Made by a program: the position numbers and the translations under genes. Under the pieces are notes generated by a model that searched no databases, had not been told where the DNA came from, and was given only the letters and a program-made list of their open reading frames with translations. DNA of 64,000 nt, from NCBI GenBank assembly GCA_030159075.1, contig BROG01000476.1, positions 1 to 64,000 of the forward strand. The letters run 5' to 3'. The DNA is from Atrina japonica (taxonomy: Eukaryota > Mollusca > Bivalvia > Pterioida > Pinnidae). Of this stretch, positions 12,971 through 62,572 are shown one piece after another (positions within the stretch are counted from its first letter, which is position 1; every line of letters begins with the position of its first letter).

Positions 12971-13140
12971 ATTATATAACTTAAAAAGTCCACAATTTTG
13001 CATGTCTCTGATTATGTGTATTTAAAAAATTAAAACGTCTCAGATGCTTTAACTATTTCAATGTGTAAATAATAACTCAAATGTTATGAAGTTCTGTGAA
13101 GAAGCACACAGAACATTTGGTATGATAAAGATTTTTAAAT

Positions 13141-13224
13141 CATTCACCCCTGAAGACACATTTGGACTTGCCCAAGTCATTGATTTACAGAAGAGGTCAT
13201 CGTTTCTCCGGGGTAGATGAGTTC
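13141..13224. mobile_element. Short inverted-repeat element, copy 2
   Basis: CATTCACCCCTGAAGACACA at the left and CTCCGGGGTAGATGAGTT at the right are imperfect inverted ends around GGACTTGCCCAAGTCATTGA. Confidence 0.65.
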
Positions 13225-13257
13225 ATGTTATCAATAAATTATAGAAAATTAGAACTC

Positions 13258-13346
13258 TTAACCCTTTCAACCCCCAGACAATAACAGACTGGTCCAATAT
13301 GATTGAAAAGAGCACACCATTAAGTTACTAAGGGTGAAAGGGTTAA
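13258..13346. mobile_element. Short inverted-repeat element, copy 3 (related subfamily)
   Basis: TTAACCCTTTCAACCCCCAG and CTAAGGGTGAAAGGGTTAA are inverted ends around GACTGGTCCAATATGATTGA. Closest to the copy at 36149. Confidence 0.65.
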
Positions 13347-13740
13347 TAAGCACTTCAGCCCCTTAACTTCTATCAACACATCATGTTAAAGTAGGCGCCC
13401 ATGACATATGTAAATGCTGAAAATCTTTTGAAAATGAAAGTGTACATGTGACCACAATAGCTTTAATTCTTTAATAACAGATTTATGTGAGCAAAAACAT
13501 ATATAATAAGACTGATCCCTTGCATATCAATATTAGTTCATCATGAGTCCTCTAAGAGTGTGATCTACAGGCATATCCTAAAACAAAAATATATCATTCT
13601 TCAAACATCACATCATCATTTGTGCACATTTAATTCAAGTTCATTGCAATATGCACTCTTTATGAGGTCATTTGTGCCCTTAGTGAAAGGCTAATCTATA
13701 ATGAAAGCCCGGCAGTTTTGAGTTTGACAATGGCCACAAT

Positions 13741-51879
<38,139 letters not shown>

Positions 51880-52067
51880 TCACATGCTAACTTCGGAGAT
51901 CCTGATCTTACGTCACTTCACCTGTCCTCAGTTTCGTACTTTGATAAATAGTACGGACTAAAATTGACAATAATATAAAGTCGTACGCGAAAAGACAAAT
52001 ACCGTGTCATAACAACCTTATTTTTTTATATTCAAGAGTCATATCCAAATCTTTTTCCATTGTGTTG

Positions 52068-52174
<107 letters not shown>

Positions 52175-52210
52175 GGTGTTCCTACTAGCTTGGCCAGTGC
52201 CGTAGTGGGG

Positions 52211-52286
52211 TTACCCCTTTAGCTCAATTGGTAGGGCACCAGATTTATAATTCAGGGGCCCTAGATTCGATTCCCAGCAGAGACAG
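52211..52286 (+). repeat. tRNA-like unit 1 (tRNA-derived SINE head)
   Basis: It has an A-box-like TAGCTCAATTGGTAGGGCA and a B-box-like ATTCGATTCC in correct order and spacing. The acceptor strands (ACCCCTT / CAGAGAC) do not pair, so it reads as tRNA-derived rather than a functional tRNA. It is nearly identical to the unit at 52417. Confidence 0.6.
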
Positions 52287-52416
52287 TTAAATGTCTCTGT
52301 GACATTTGGCGCCCACGTTGGGACTAGGGTTCTTCCTGGATAGAATACAATTATCCATCTCTTATTTCACAATAAGTCATTTTTACCTCCGAATGAAGAG
52401 TCTCTTTTAAAATGGG

Positions 52417-52491
52417 TTACCCCTTTAGCTCAGTTGGTAGGGCACCAGATTTATAATCCAGGGGCCCTAGGTTCGATTCCCAGCAGAGACA
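52417..52491 (+). repeat. tRNA-like unit 2 (tRNA-derived SINE head)
   Basis: Second direct copy of the unit at 52211, with consensus A box (TAGCTCAGTTGGTAGGGCA) and B box (GGTTCGATTCC). The same acceptor-stem mismatch argues against a working tRNA. If the loop TTTATAA is an anticodon loop, the anticodon would be TAT. Confidence 0.6.
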
Positions 52492-52663
52492 TGACATGAG
52501 ACATGATCGCTGAATCGCTGAGATTTGTAGAGGAGAGAATGTTTCCCAGTGACTTCGTGTTATGTTCATTTTATAGATGTTATTGTATGGAAACACACAT
52601 TCTTTCCAAGTTCACCTATTAAGGTTCTTTTAAAAACATGTATTCATGTGTTAAAGAATCCAG

Positions 52664-52853
52664 ATTTGATTTGATTTTTTTTATTTTACGCCATACTCAA
52701 CAATCTTTCAGTCATATGATGGCGTCCAGTTTTTATTGGTGGGGGAGAAACCCCGGTTACCCGGGTAAAGACCACCGACCTTCCGCAAGTAAACTGGCAA
52801 ACTTTCCCACATAATTCGAAACAACCCTGGCGGGATTCGAACCAGAGGTGAGC
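52664..52853 (-). mobile_element. tRNA-derived SINE, family B, minus strand
   Basis: Read on the minus strand it has a B-box-like GGTTCGAATCC, a body with CTTGCGGAAGGTCGGTGGTC, and a tail of the GGCGTAAAAT...AATCAAATC type. A related, more diverged copy is at 21090-21345 and a fragment at about 20575-20760. Confidence 0.65.
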
Positions 52854-53232
52854 TCAAGAATCCAGAAATAAAAACTCAAAGAGCAAATAAGCTTAACAAA
52901 TTTTAGTATTCAACAAGTGTAAAAGTAATCTAAGTCAATGGTGGAGGTCTCAGTCAAAAACAACAAAATTAAATTTTATATAAATACCTAGACTATTCTC
53001 TATCAAAAATATAAATTGCTACATTGTACCTACAATTGTTTTATACTACAAAGTGCTTGAACTATAAAAATTACGTTAACCACAACTCCTGTTGTTTTCC
53101 AATTCAAATACCTATACTACATTTTGGCACCCAACTAAATATAACTCACGAAGGTGTGTGTGTTAAGTCTCGCTGATTCATGGGGTCAGAAATCATGTTA
53201 AGCGGGAAGAGGGTAGCGGTGCAAAGGGTATT

Positions 53233-53309
53233 GGCCCGGATGGCGCAGTTGGTAAGAGCGTGCTTTTAGTGTTAGGAAGTTCCTGGGTTCGATTCCCGGT
53301 ATGGTCGCA
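53233..53309 (+). repeat. tRNA-like unit 3, different family
   Basis: A-box-like TGGCGCAGTTGGTAAGAGC and B-box-like GGTTCGATTCC in tRNA spacing. The acceptor ends pair only partly (GGCC / GGTC), so this is a tRNA pseudogene or SINE head. Confidence 0.5.
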
Positions 53310-54495
53310 CATTTTCCTCGCCTACTAAAAATATAATGCAAACTATCTCTCAATTGAGCAAAAAAAAAAACAACACCTAAATCTGATACGAATACAATAC
53401 ATACTCCTGTTAGATTGCAAATTTAATGCGTTATTACTAATGCGGAACACAGAACGGTAATACATTTTTGCAAAATAAAAAAGACTATTATTAGTTTGTC
53501 AATTATGTTTTGTGAATAATTGTAGTGAAGATAAAATCGATAATGATACATACTTGATGTAGGTACCCCAACGATATATCCATTAGTATAGCACACGTGT
53601 GTATGTGCTTGTTTTTGTCGATCTCGAAGAAGTTCCTGTGATTCTTCCCAGACATTTACCGATAAATTTTACGGTATCAGGTAATTTCGGAACCGAATAA
53701 CTTCTGCACTTGTAAGCAAGTATTTTTGGCACTTACAGAAACATGCTGAAGTTACTTATACAAGTGCCGAAAATACTAGATGCCGAAATTACTAGAATTC
53801 AATTCTACGCAGCTACCGAAAATTGTGATTCATAATTGTTTTAATTTTACCGCAACAAAATGCGGAATCTCATTTGATCCCGCGGGCCATCAATGAAGAT
53901 AATAAATGGAGAGAAATATCAGAGAAATATCGATATGTGTCTCTAGAAATATCAAGGTTTAAAATTTCCTGAGGTAGTATATTCCAGCCAAAAGTGAAAC
54001 ATTAATTTAAATTCATACCCTCATATGCGTCATGTTGTTGCTTACAAGAGGAATTCATAATGTTGACCTACATATATCTACACGTGCTTTAATTATGCAA
54101 TCGCGGCACTGGTCATTCATTTTCCGATATTTACTATTTGATTAATTAAAAAATTGTAATTTTTATCAATACAAGTGAACATTTTGATGGATTTGGGCGA
54201 CATTTTTTACCCAGAATTTCGGCCTACTTTTGTGGATTCCAAACACGGACAAAACCGGAATTTTTATTCTACATGTATTCGGTACCGTGTTCTATTTTTT
54301 AATATATTACATCAGATTGTCCTTCTTATTCCCCCATCAAATGTAATTATTACGCAAAATCAGTAATGAAAAATTCAATACTTCGTAAATTCATTATTTT
54401 TAGTAACTTTGTTTTTTTTTTCATGAAATTCATAATACGAAACTTTAATTTTCAGCACAAAAGACGCTTCACTTGCGGTCGGCTAAACGTGTAAC

Positions 54496-54638
54496 ATGGC
54501 GGACGAAAATGATGAACAGCAACCACAGCCTGGAGGCGAGGGGCATGATCAAATGCGCGGAGACAGTAATGATTTCAAAATGCACAGAGGTTATGGGGGG
54601 CCTCCTCCCCGAGGAAGGGGTTTCATGAGAGGTCCAAG
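54496..54638 (+). CDS. TCERG1: TCERG1 coding exon 1
   Basis: ATG at 54496 in the context AACATGGCGGAC, 47 codons plus two bases, donor AAG/GTGTGT. The translation MADENDEQQPQPGGEGHDQM continues to GPPPRGRGFMRGP. The start-codon context matches the YY1-type element AAnATGGCGG that often overlaps the start of housekeeping genes. The next codon is completed as Arg by exon 2. Confidence 0.9.
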
Positions 54639-57600
54639 GTGTGTATTGGTTGACAATAGTTGTATTGTTTGAATCAATTAATGGTTGACTTAATTATTAT
54701 ATTTCACTATTTTCGGTAGTTTATATGTAAATTTGTATCACTAAACCGACATGTCTTTGGCTTTCACTAACATTTCAAGTGCGTTGAAATGTATAATGTG
54801 AAGATAATAGAAGTCACAAAGTTTAGAAGATTGCCGCAGTAGATGTTGACCTTCATTGGCTGCAATGGGAGATAACTATGCAGAAAATTGTACACATAAG
54901 ATCTGTAACACTTTTGTTTGTATACAAATCAAAGTATGAATAATATTGGTGACTGTTGAGGCTAATTCCAAGTCTTGAAAGATATTGCTATTGAGGAAAA
55001 ATCACTTCAATACTTCTACTATTGAGGCATACTATTTTGTGATAGTTACTGAGTAGTTGTAGGGGAAGTTTCAAGGACTGCCTCCTAGCTGTACATGTAT
55101 GATTCCACTTCCTAATGTGAAATATTGGGAGAGAAAATACAGATCTACACATCCAGACCTTTACCTGAAGGCAAAGGTCATGTTACAGGGATTAATATCA
55201 TCAACCTGCAAGTCCTATAAATCATTAAATAGTCCATTTCCCAATGCAAAATCTGCTATTTTTTTCCAGTTCTGAGTAAGATTTACCCGATTATGTTCTC
55301 TGTGTCATTCACATTCGATCTAATAAAAAGGAGAATTTAGTACATGCATTAACTGTACTTTGAAGTATTCAGATGAAAACCATGTCAAATAACTAAGAGA
55401 AGCTAAATTAATCATAAATTTTGTGTCTTTTTTTCTTATGAATTATATGACTATAGTTAGTCTTCCCCACTTTGACCTATTGTGACATAAAATTCCCAGT
55501 TGGAAGGGTACAGGACCTTGTCCCAAAAAGGATCTATTAACCCGAGTCAACACTGACCTAATGTTTCCCAAGAATACCCTATCAAAATTAATTAAAGTGC
55601 ACCCCAAACGCTATGTACAACTTTTCAAAAATTGTTAGTTTATGATGCATGCCTACATTTGACGAAAATTTTAAGTCAATCCAATGTCTTGTTCCCGAGA
55701 AATTTAGCAAAAAGTAAGTGAATCCTGTTTGCACACCTTTAAAATTCTCACGAACAGCTTTAGGTCTGCTACGTCATCGGAGGAAGAGGTCAGGCACTAT
55801 AGGGTGTGAAAACCATTAGCCTAGAGTATTACAAGTATAGCAAGATATCGGCGGATTATTTAGAACAGTCTTGCTTAATTGGTGCGTTGTAGCGAGGTAT
55901 GGAAATACGTATAAACAGGTCTCGCTGTTCACAAATTTCCAAAAGATAAAAACAGTTGTCCGGTTTCAGATGCAGCTTATAAAGGGAAACATTGTGTTTT
56001 AGTCATTTGCCACTATATGTCGTGGTCTGGCAAGATTTATTTGTGTCATGGCGTATCAAAATCTTGGGTTTCTGTCACTATATATAGTGTCAGCGATTGC
56101 ATAATATTATTCTGCCATGACACAAGAGATTAGTGTGTCGAGGCAATTACATTAAACATCCATTGAACTGCTCAGCAGGGAGTCCACACGGCAGATCGAC
56201 ATTTATTGCCTTGGGTGGGACTTGGGATAAAATGTCTGTAGATGGAGTTTTATAGTACATACATTACATGTATAACCAATTGAAAATTAAAATAAAATGA
56301 TACATAAAATTTTGCCTTATCATATTTGTTGATTTTGTGCATGCATATTAATTCATTTGGAATAATTGAACATTGATGGCACGGAAATGTGATAGTTTTG
56401 AAATGTGTATGTCTTCATATCCGAACTGACCTACATTGTTCTAGACCTAAAATAATGCTCATGAAATACACGTGTATGTGTAATTAACACAATTTCAAAT
56501 TTTTAAAATTGGCAGATAGATCTTTTTTCAGATAGAGCATGTAATATTGTAAGACATTGGGAGATGAAAAAAACAAAGCTCTACTGCAGTACGTGCATCC
56601 CAACTTTTGTCCAAAGACAAATATGCCAGGTTTACTCTGAGGTATTTCCCAAAAAACTCCTCTCAAAGTTAATTAAAATCCTAAAATAGTTACAACTGAA
56701 TTAATTGTCGTACATATATGATTATTCCAACAAATACTTCGAGTAATGGGAGGATAATAGAGAGAAACTTTGACGAAATGTGTATTCAATATGAGCAAGT
56801 CGACCGACAGAAACGTACATAAATTATGCAGATGTATCTCAAAATACCAACCAATGATTCAACAGTGCAGTAATCATTTTGTGTCTGTCACTAGGTATGG
56901 TTCTGCCCACACCTTGGTTGACATGTTGCGCTCTTTTTCCGTTGTGAATGATACCAAATACCATGGGTGTGTTCAAAGTACATTATTAACCAATGAAAGA
57001 AAAAATACAAATTAATAACGAGTTTACACTTTTTACATCTGAATTTCTGTTACCAGAAAGTTTTCAATGAAAGAATTTGATTCTATAAACTCTTGAAATA
57101 TACAGTACTAGCTCCTTGACTGAATCCTTGATATAAGAATTTTTGAAATTGATTATTCCCAGCATAAAATATTTTGCTATCGAATAAAAAAGTAAATACA
57201 TGTAAATGTTATATGTATATTGAGGTTTTCAATTCTAATTTTTACATGCTTCACGTTAAAATGGAAATATAGAATAATACAAAAAAAACAATGGCTACTT
57301 GGTTATTGTAAGTAAGTTTGCATCAAAATGCATGTTGTATTGTAAATTAGGACAGTTTCTGTCAAATTATATAAAAATCTTTTATATGAATGTTTTTAAC
57401 AAAAATAAAAACAAAATAAATCACTGAATATTAAACTGAATGATAGAATTTCATTCTTAATTTTTTTGTAATTTTGCTTAAAAAGTGTTATGTATGTTGC
57501 TGATGTAATGTAGAATAGATAAATAGATATTTAAATATTTTGTAGTAAAAGTTTCTGCTGAACAAAATGGCAAATCTCTTTCTCTCTCCAGTCGGTAGCA

Positions 57601-57879
57601 CGCTAGACTCTGTATCGTGAGTTCGAGGCCCGCCGGCGACAGGTTCGTTTCCTGTCTTTCGGATGAGACAGTAAAAACTGGAGGTCCCGTGTCACAGTAG
57701 GTGTCGGCACGTTAAAGAACCCTCACTGCTCAATGGCCATAAGTGCCGAGCACAGGCCAAAATTTGAAGCCCTTAACCGGCATTTGGTGACGTCTCCATA
57801 TGAGTGAAATATTCATGAGTGGGACGTTAAACAACAATAAACAAACAAAAAACTCTCTCTCTCTGTCTCTGTCTGTCTC

Positions 57880-57915
<36 letters not shown>

Positions 57916-60900
57916 GTTTTTTTTTTATTATTAATTATTTATTTTTTAGTTATCAATATCATGAATTAATCATCAATACACTTTTGTGAAAATAGCGATA
58001 CCTTTGTCAAATGCATGCAAAAGAATTGTCACATATTTATTTTTATTATACGCCCGTCCGGAAGTCCTATTAATAATAAGTTTATTTCCAAATGTCCGCT
58101 TTTCTAAATCTTACATTTTATTTCACATGTCGTCTCACTATTAGTGATTCCCGGACATCAATGGGGATTAAAAGATGTAAGTACAGAAATGACAAAATCT
58201 GAGAGATTATGTTTACTGGGTATTTTACACAACAGTCAAGTAGTTGGGAAACACAGGACGCTAGTGTTTCTGTAATTATAAAGACATATTTAGCACATAC
58301 TTCTCCGCTGAATTAATTATATTTATTGTAAATGAAACACTTAAAATCTGGTAATTATCATGAGAATCTCTCTCATCGTCACTTCTGGATTGAGTATAAA
58401 AATCATCTTCCAAACTGGATTCTGAACTAGAAAACTTGCCCACTTTCTCTGTACCTGCCTATGGCTATTGTACCGGGTGTTCCCTCAATGACGTCACAGC
58501 CATTACAAGTTTTCAGATTTTTCCCTGATTGGATTTCCCGCAGGTAAAAATAAACCAACTTTGTCGGCTTATATTTCCAGAACAAAAGATGTTGGATCGA
58601 CTTCAAATTTCGACAAATGCATTTATGCATCATAAACAAAAAAAATTTGGAAAGTTGTATTTAGCATTTGGGATGCACTTTAAAATCATTAAATAGTCCC
58701 AAGTGAGTCAATGTCATGCATTTATATGTTTATTCCCACAAATATATTGAGTAAAAGAAGGATAGTAGAGTAAAACAGTGATTAAATGTGTATCCAATTT
58801 AAACGAGTTGACTAAGTGTTATGAATGAGTGCACAAAGGTTATGTACATGTACATGTATCTCAAAATACCAACTAATGATTCAACTGTGTAGTCATCCTC
58901 AAATGTTCATCACAAGTATGGTTCCGCCTTGATTGACATGTTGCACATTCTTTTTCATTGTAAATAATAAATATAGTCGGTGTAATCCAAATATATTATC
59001 AAGCAAACAAATTTTTTTAAAATGTGTAATTAATATTGACGTTACATTTTTCACATTTGATCTTCTGCTACCAAAAAGTTTAAACAAAAGAATTTGATTT
59101 CATAACTTCTCAAAATTAATTTACCAGCTCTGTTAAATCCTTGATATGTAAAGCTTTAGAAATGTTTGTGTTCCAAGCTTGAAATATTTTATTGTGAGAT
59201 AAAAAGGTAATAATTATGTATATTGAGGTTTTAAATTCTAATTTTTCCATGTTTCACTTTAAAATGGAAATAGAGTGAAAATGCAAAAAGGCTACGGAGG
59301 TATTTAAAAAGGAAGTCACACAAAAGCAGAGTTACAAGGCAGATTTGCCATGACATAATCATAGAAAATCTTAAAAACATAGAAAAATCAAATTTATAAT
59401 TACACCATCAGTAATCTTAACAATGAATTAGTTGTATTGATTATTACCAGTAATCCTTTTAATCATTTTGTTTACATAGCAACAAGATTATGCTGCCCAC
59501 CTGAAACTGACTGCCTGTCAGTAAATTTATATTATCAAATTGCACATTTCATTGTTTGATCATATTCGTTTATTACACTTCTTTATGACTGTCAGAAAAC
59601 AAACCTTGGAAGATTGACTCTTTGATGAAAATCTTTGTGAGTCAAAATGACCCATGCATGTGGAAAATTTATATGTATCAAGTGTCAATTATGTTTGCAG
59701 CAGAAATTTTGGAGTCCAAACTGGTACCTGGGACCTAGAGTCAATTGAAAATCATGCTTAATGACTCAATTTTAGTAAGAATTAATATATGCATAAAATT
59801 TATTATCTTAAAGGTAACTCATCTAATTCCACTTCAATTCCAGACCTCCACCATTTGGAAGAGGACCACCAGGACCTCCACCCCCTAGATTTAGAGGTCC
59901 ACCTGGGCCACCACCAGGAATGAGGGGTCCTCCACCTCCAGGAATGAGAGGTCCACCACCACCTGGAATGAGAGGGCCACCAAGAGGACCTCCACCACCA
60001 CACTATGGAAGACCACCATTTGATCCAAATTATGGACCACCTCCACCAGGGATGTCAGGTCCACCCCCACCAGGAATGGGTCCACCTCAAGGGATGCCCC
60101 ATGGAATGGGACCTCCACCAGGAATGCCTCCACCTGGAATGGGTCCACCTCCAGGAATGGTAATGCAGAAATTATCTTTGATCTAATTTATTTCAAATAC
60201 AATTTGAATTGTATGAAATTTTTTAGATTTTCAGGAGATGAGCTAGTTTTTACATCAAAGAAAAAAATCTTTAAAAACTGATATCAACAGTTAAGCTAAA
60301 TAAAAAATAAATTTGGTTCTCGGATAATTCCTTGCCTCTGAAATTTGGCCTATGGATTGTTTTTACTGTATGATCAAAATATCCATGCTTTTAGCTCACC
60401 TTAGCCAAAGTTAATTAGAAGAAGAAATGCTTTCATGAAAGATTATTACTGAAATCTATTTTTTTTTAAATTTTTATGAATTTCTGAAGACTGCAAAAAA
60501 AGTCGTTTTTTTTTAAACTTTTCCTACCTACCAGTATATGTAGACATTATTTAGAAGACTGTTTACATATTTTTGAATAGTTTTCATACTAGGGGTTTTC
60601 CTCCTTCTTAAATTCTGGATCCAGTTTCCAAAAACTTGCGGAAAATATACAACATTTTAACTAAAACAAAATACTCAATTTGAGGAATTTGTTTGAAAAT
60701 ATATTACTTTGGAAGTTCCAAATTGGGAATTTTGGCATATTTGGGGGGGGGGATACAAGCCAGTTTCTCACTCCCTAATAATTGCCAGTATATATAGGTA
60801 AGTTGATCTAAACTATAGATTGATTGATAGCTTATCACAGTTTCTTTTTGATACTGTAATCGGCCGTGTATCATCTGCATTCTTCACTCTAAAATTTGTC

Positions 60901-62572
60901 TTAGGGATGGGGGTGTGGTTAATACAGTACAATAGGTTCTTCAGAATTTTTTTTCCATTGGACTATAGTAAAAAAAAAAATAGTGCAGAAGAATTGACGT
61001 TGGATGGTAAACTTGCCTTCACTTGGCCAAGTTTTTTCGTACCCTAATCATGATGATCGAATCAATTTATTTCTTCATTGCTTTCTGTATATGCGTAATG
61101 TGTTTATTGTCTATGGTGATGGTGAATAAATATTTGATAAATGAATCTTGTCTTCAGTGTGTGTGCGTGTGTATTTCAGTTTACAAATCACCTATAAATA
61201 CTAGCTCAGTGCAAAGTTGGTCAACTAGTGACACTCAGACTGTCACACTCTCCGATTGCCGATTGGTAACCAGGCATGGCTTTAATCATAAAATATCCCT
61301 GGGAAACAGAATAGTACAGTACCTGCGTGTGCTGTTAACCTTCCTCATAGAGTTTTATGGTATTATCGAAAATATGAACAATCTCAACTCGAATTCTAGT
61401 GATTATTTCGCGCTTATAGATGACAAAGCGAACCACCATACGGTAACTGTAAATTGGTGAGTTACACGGAACAGCATGTGTAGTATCTTGTAGTTTCGTA
61501 TTTCAGATTCCTATTTTGTAGTTTAACATTTATTTCAAATCTCATAGTATCATATTTTCTTTTATTTAATAAATATTTATCTATTTCTGTCAAATACCAA
61601 TTGAAGGATTGATATTTAAAATAAGTCTGATTTTCAGTCATACTAATGCCCCAGTAATGGCCATGTAAAAAAAACCCAGATGTGGATTAGGCCTAAAAGC
61701 ATGAACACCTTTTTTTCTCCGAAATCTGATGCTGAAATGGGGGTTCAGATAATACATAAATGCGGAATTTACGGCCGATTACGGTTAACTTTTCTTCACA
61801 TTTTGTTCATGATTCTTTTCTAATTACAAAATGTTATTTTAACAGAGGCCACCAATGATGCCACCACCTGGCATGCCACCACCAAATTTTTCTGTTCCCC
61901 CTCCAGGTTTCCCTCCCCCATCAAGTCCAGGAATGGGACAGCCTTCAAGTGGCTCAGAGGAATTATGGGTAGAGACCAAAACTGGTGAAGGCAAGGTAAA
62001 GACTTGAGTAGAAGAATATACAATGTAACACTTTTAAAATGTTCTATGTCTTTATATATATTTATGTGCTCAGAGATGATTAATTGTGGGCATGTTGTTA
62101 TTGTTTATGTTTTATGACGACTTGAACCTTTCTTAGATGAGATTCACATTGATTTTGTCTTTGTCAAACTACAAATAAACTTGTACTGTTCATAGCCTTG
62201 CTGACTTTGAAATGTGGACAAAAATGAATTTTATTAACCTACTTCTATGTATGGAATGTTTCACAAGTTGTGGCCGTTTCTTTAAACATTGCAGACAAAG
62301 CTGCTAAAGTCATGATTTGATCTTGTCAGATTATTTTATCCTGCCCATGTTAAAGGGGCTTTAACTGAATTATTTTAACTCAGAATTTGAACTTTTTAAG
62401 GCATATTACTACAATGCCCGTACAAGAGAATCTGCCTGGACAAAGCCAGAGGGTGTTAAAATCATTACACAGGCAGAAGTAGAGGCAATGGCTGCCCAAC
62501 AGACCACTCAAACACCAACAACACAATCTCCAACTGGTCCCTCAACTGCAGCACAAGCAGCTGTGGCACAAG
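54496..62572 (+). CDS. TCERG1: TCERG1 (CA150) transcription elongation regulator, 5' part, 4 joined exons
   Basis: This nuclear protein couples RNA polymerase II elongation to splicing. Its WW domains bind proline-rich splicing factors and its FF domains bind the phosphorylated polymerase CTD. The coding exons 54496-54638, 59844-60159, 61846-61995 and 62401-62572 join in frame, giving 260 codons plus one base before the window ends. The protein starts MADENDEQQPQPGGEG, becomes a Pro/Gly/Met/Arg-rich region (RGP, PPPGM repeats), and then has the first WW domain (SEELWVETKTGEGK + AYYYNARTRESAWTKPEG). That WW sequence and the preceding PPPGM region match TCERG1 strongly. WW2, WW3 and the FF repeats must lie to the right of 64,000. 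Confidence 0.93.
56713..57298. repeat. Direct intronic duplication, copy 1
   Basis: The order of ATCTCAAAATACCAACCAAT, TGGTTGACATGTTGC, CAATGAAAGAATTTGATT, ATCCTTGATATAAGAATTTT and TTTTACATGCTTCACGTTAA is repeated at 58722-59295 with moderate divergence. Confidence 0.8.
57590..57850 (+). mobile_element. SINE family A copy in TCERG1 intron 1
   Basis: It shares the CACGTTAAAGAACCCTCACT core, the CCATATGAGTGAAA segment, the GTGGGACGTTAAACAACAAT end and the ACAAAC tail with the 34,269 copy. The 5' head is truncated or diverged (GGTAGCACGCTAGACTC). It is followed at once by a CT-rich microsatellite. Confidence 0.8.
57853..57917. repeat. CT-rich microsatellite
   Basis: CT/TCTG dinucleotide run directly after the SINE A tail. 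Confidence 0.92.
58722..59295. repeat. Direct intronic duplication, copy 2
   Basis: Parallel to 56713-57298: ATCTCAAAATACCAACTAAT, TTGATTGACATGTTGCAC, AAACAAAAGAATTTGATTTC, AATCCTTGATATGTAAAGCT and TTCCATGTTTCACTTTAAAA. Confidence 0.8.
59844..60159 (+). CDS. TCERG1: TCERG1 coding exon 2, Pro/Gly/Met-rich repeats
   Basis: Acceptor ttcaattccag, donor GTAATG after ATG; one base plus 105 codons. It encodes repeats of PPPGMRG and PPPGMGP types, plus an HYGRPPFDPNYG spacer. The low-complexity proline/methionine/arginine region is typical of the N-terminus of TCERG1 and of other WW/SH3-binding splicing proteins. The antisense open frames here are shadows of this composition. Confidence 0.92.
60160..61845 (+). 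other. TCERG1: TCERG1 intron 2
   Basis: AT-rich with a short G run near 60742-60752. A 145-codon open frame at 61023-61460 was not recognised as a protein. Confidence 0.8.
61846..61995 (+). CDS. TCERG1: TCERG1 coding exon 3, PPPGM tail and first half of WW1
   Basis: Acceptor ttttaacag, donor GTAAAG; 50 codons in phase 0. It starts RPPMMPPPGMPPPNFSVPPP and ends SEELWVETKTGEGK. The first conserved Trp of WW1 is in LWVE; the domain continues in the next exon, and the junction falls in the loop between WW strands 1 and 2. Confidence 0.94.
61996..62400 (+). other. TCERG1: TCERG1 intron 3
   Basis: A 405-bp intron with nothing notable except a TTAAAGGGGCTTTAACTG palindrome at about 62350, like the end of the TTAAAGRGGC elements. 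Confidence 0.85.
62401..62572 (+). CDS. TCERG1: TCERG1 coding exon 4, second half of WW1
   Basis: Acceptor actttttaag, donor GTATGT; 57 codons plus one base. It encodes AYYYNARTRESAWTKPEGVK and a Thr/Gln/Ala-rich linker (QTTQTPTTQSPTGPSTAAQA). The YYYN strand, the second Trp and the terminal Pro of the WW fold are all present. The next exon is outside the window. Confidence 0.94.

Larger units (their letters stand above)
12633..13740. other. PI4K2 3' flank and 3'UTR, with two short inverted-repeat elements
   Basis: Sequence just left of the stop codon should be 3'UTR. It has two copies of the ~85-bp inverted-repeat element (13141-13224 and 13258-13346). No other gene seen. Confidence 0.5.
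55591..58683. repeat. ~3.1 kb segment bounded by inverted ~220-bp arms
   Basis: Left arm starts ATTAAAGTGCACCCCAAACG; right arm ends TTTGGGATGCACTTTAA. The arms also share, inverted, TTTATGATGCAT, GAAATTT.AAGTC.ATCCAA and a TGACGTCA/TACGTCATCG site. It may be a foldback transposon or two elements in opposite orientation. Confidence 0.6.
54639..59843 (+). other. TCERG1: TCERG1 intron 1 (5.2 kb)
   Basis: It contains an inverted pair of ~220-bp arms (55591-55800 / 58440-58683), a direct duplication (56713-57298 / 58722-59295), a SINE A and a CT microsatellite. Confidence 0.85.

Noticed and set aside
13500..13580. Possible extra terminal exon on the minus strand (GATATGCCTGTAGATCACAC... ending TAA)
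   Set aside because: The PI4K2 frame already ends with the family-typical FFSWC in the exon at 13741-13911, so this looks like chance sequence in the 3'UTR.
52211..52491. Functional tRNA-Ile(TAT) genes
   Set aside because: The acceptor and anticodon stems do not pair well in either copy; A/B boxes alone do not make a tRNA.
56770..57015. 81-codon Cys/His-containing frame in TCERG1 intron 1
   Set aside because: No known domain pattern, and the duplicate copy at 58.7-59.0 kb does not keep the frame, so it is not under coding constraint.
59803..60148. Minus-strand frames rich in Trp/Ser or Val/Glu
   Set aside because: Antisense shadows of the Pro/Gly/Met repeat exon of TCERG1.
61023..61460. 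145-codon plus-strand frame in TCERG1 intron 2
   Set aside because: No recognisable domain, no plausible splice context, and it lies in an intron of the same strand. Kept as chance unless transcripts show otherwise.
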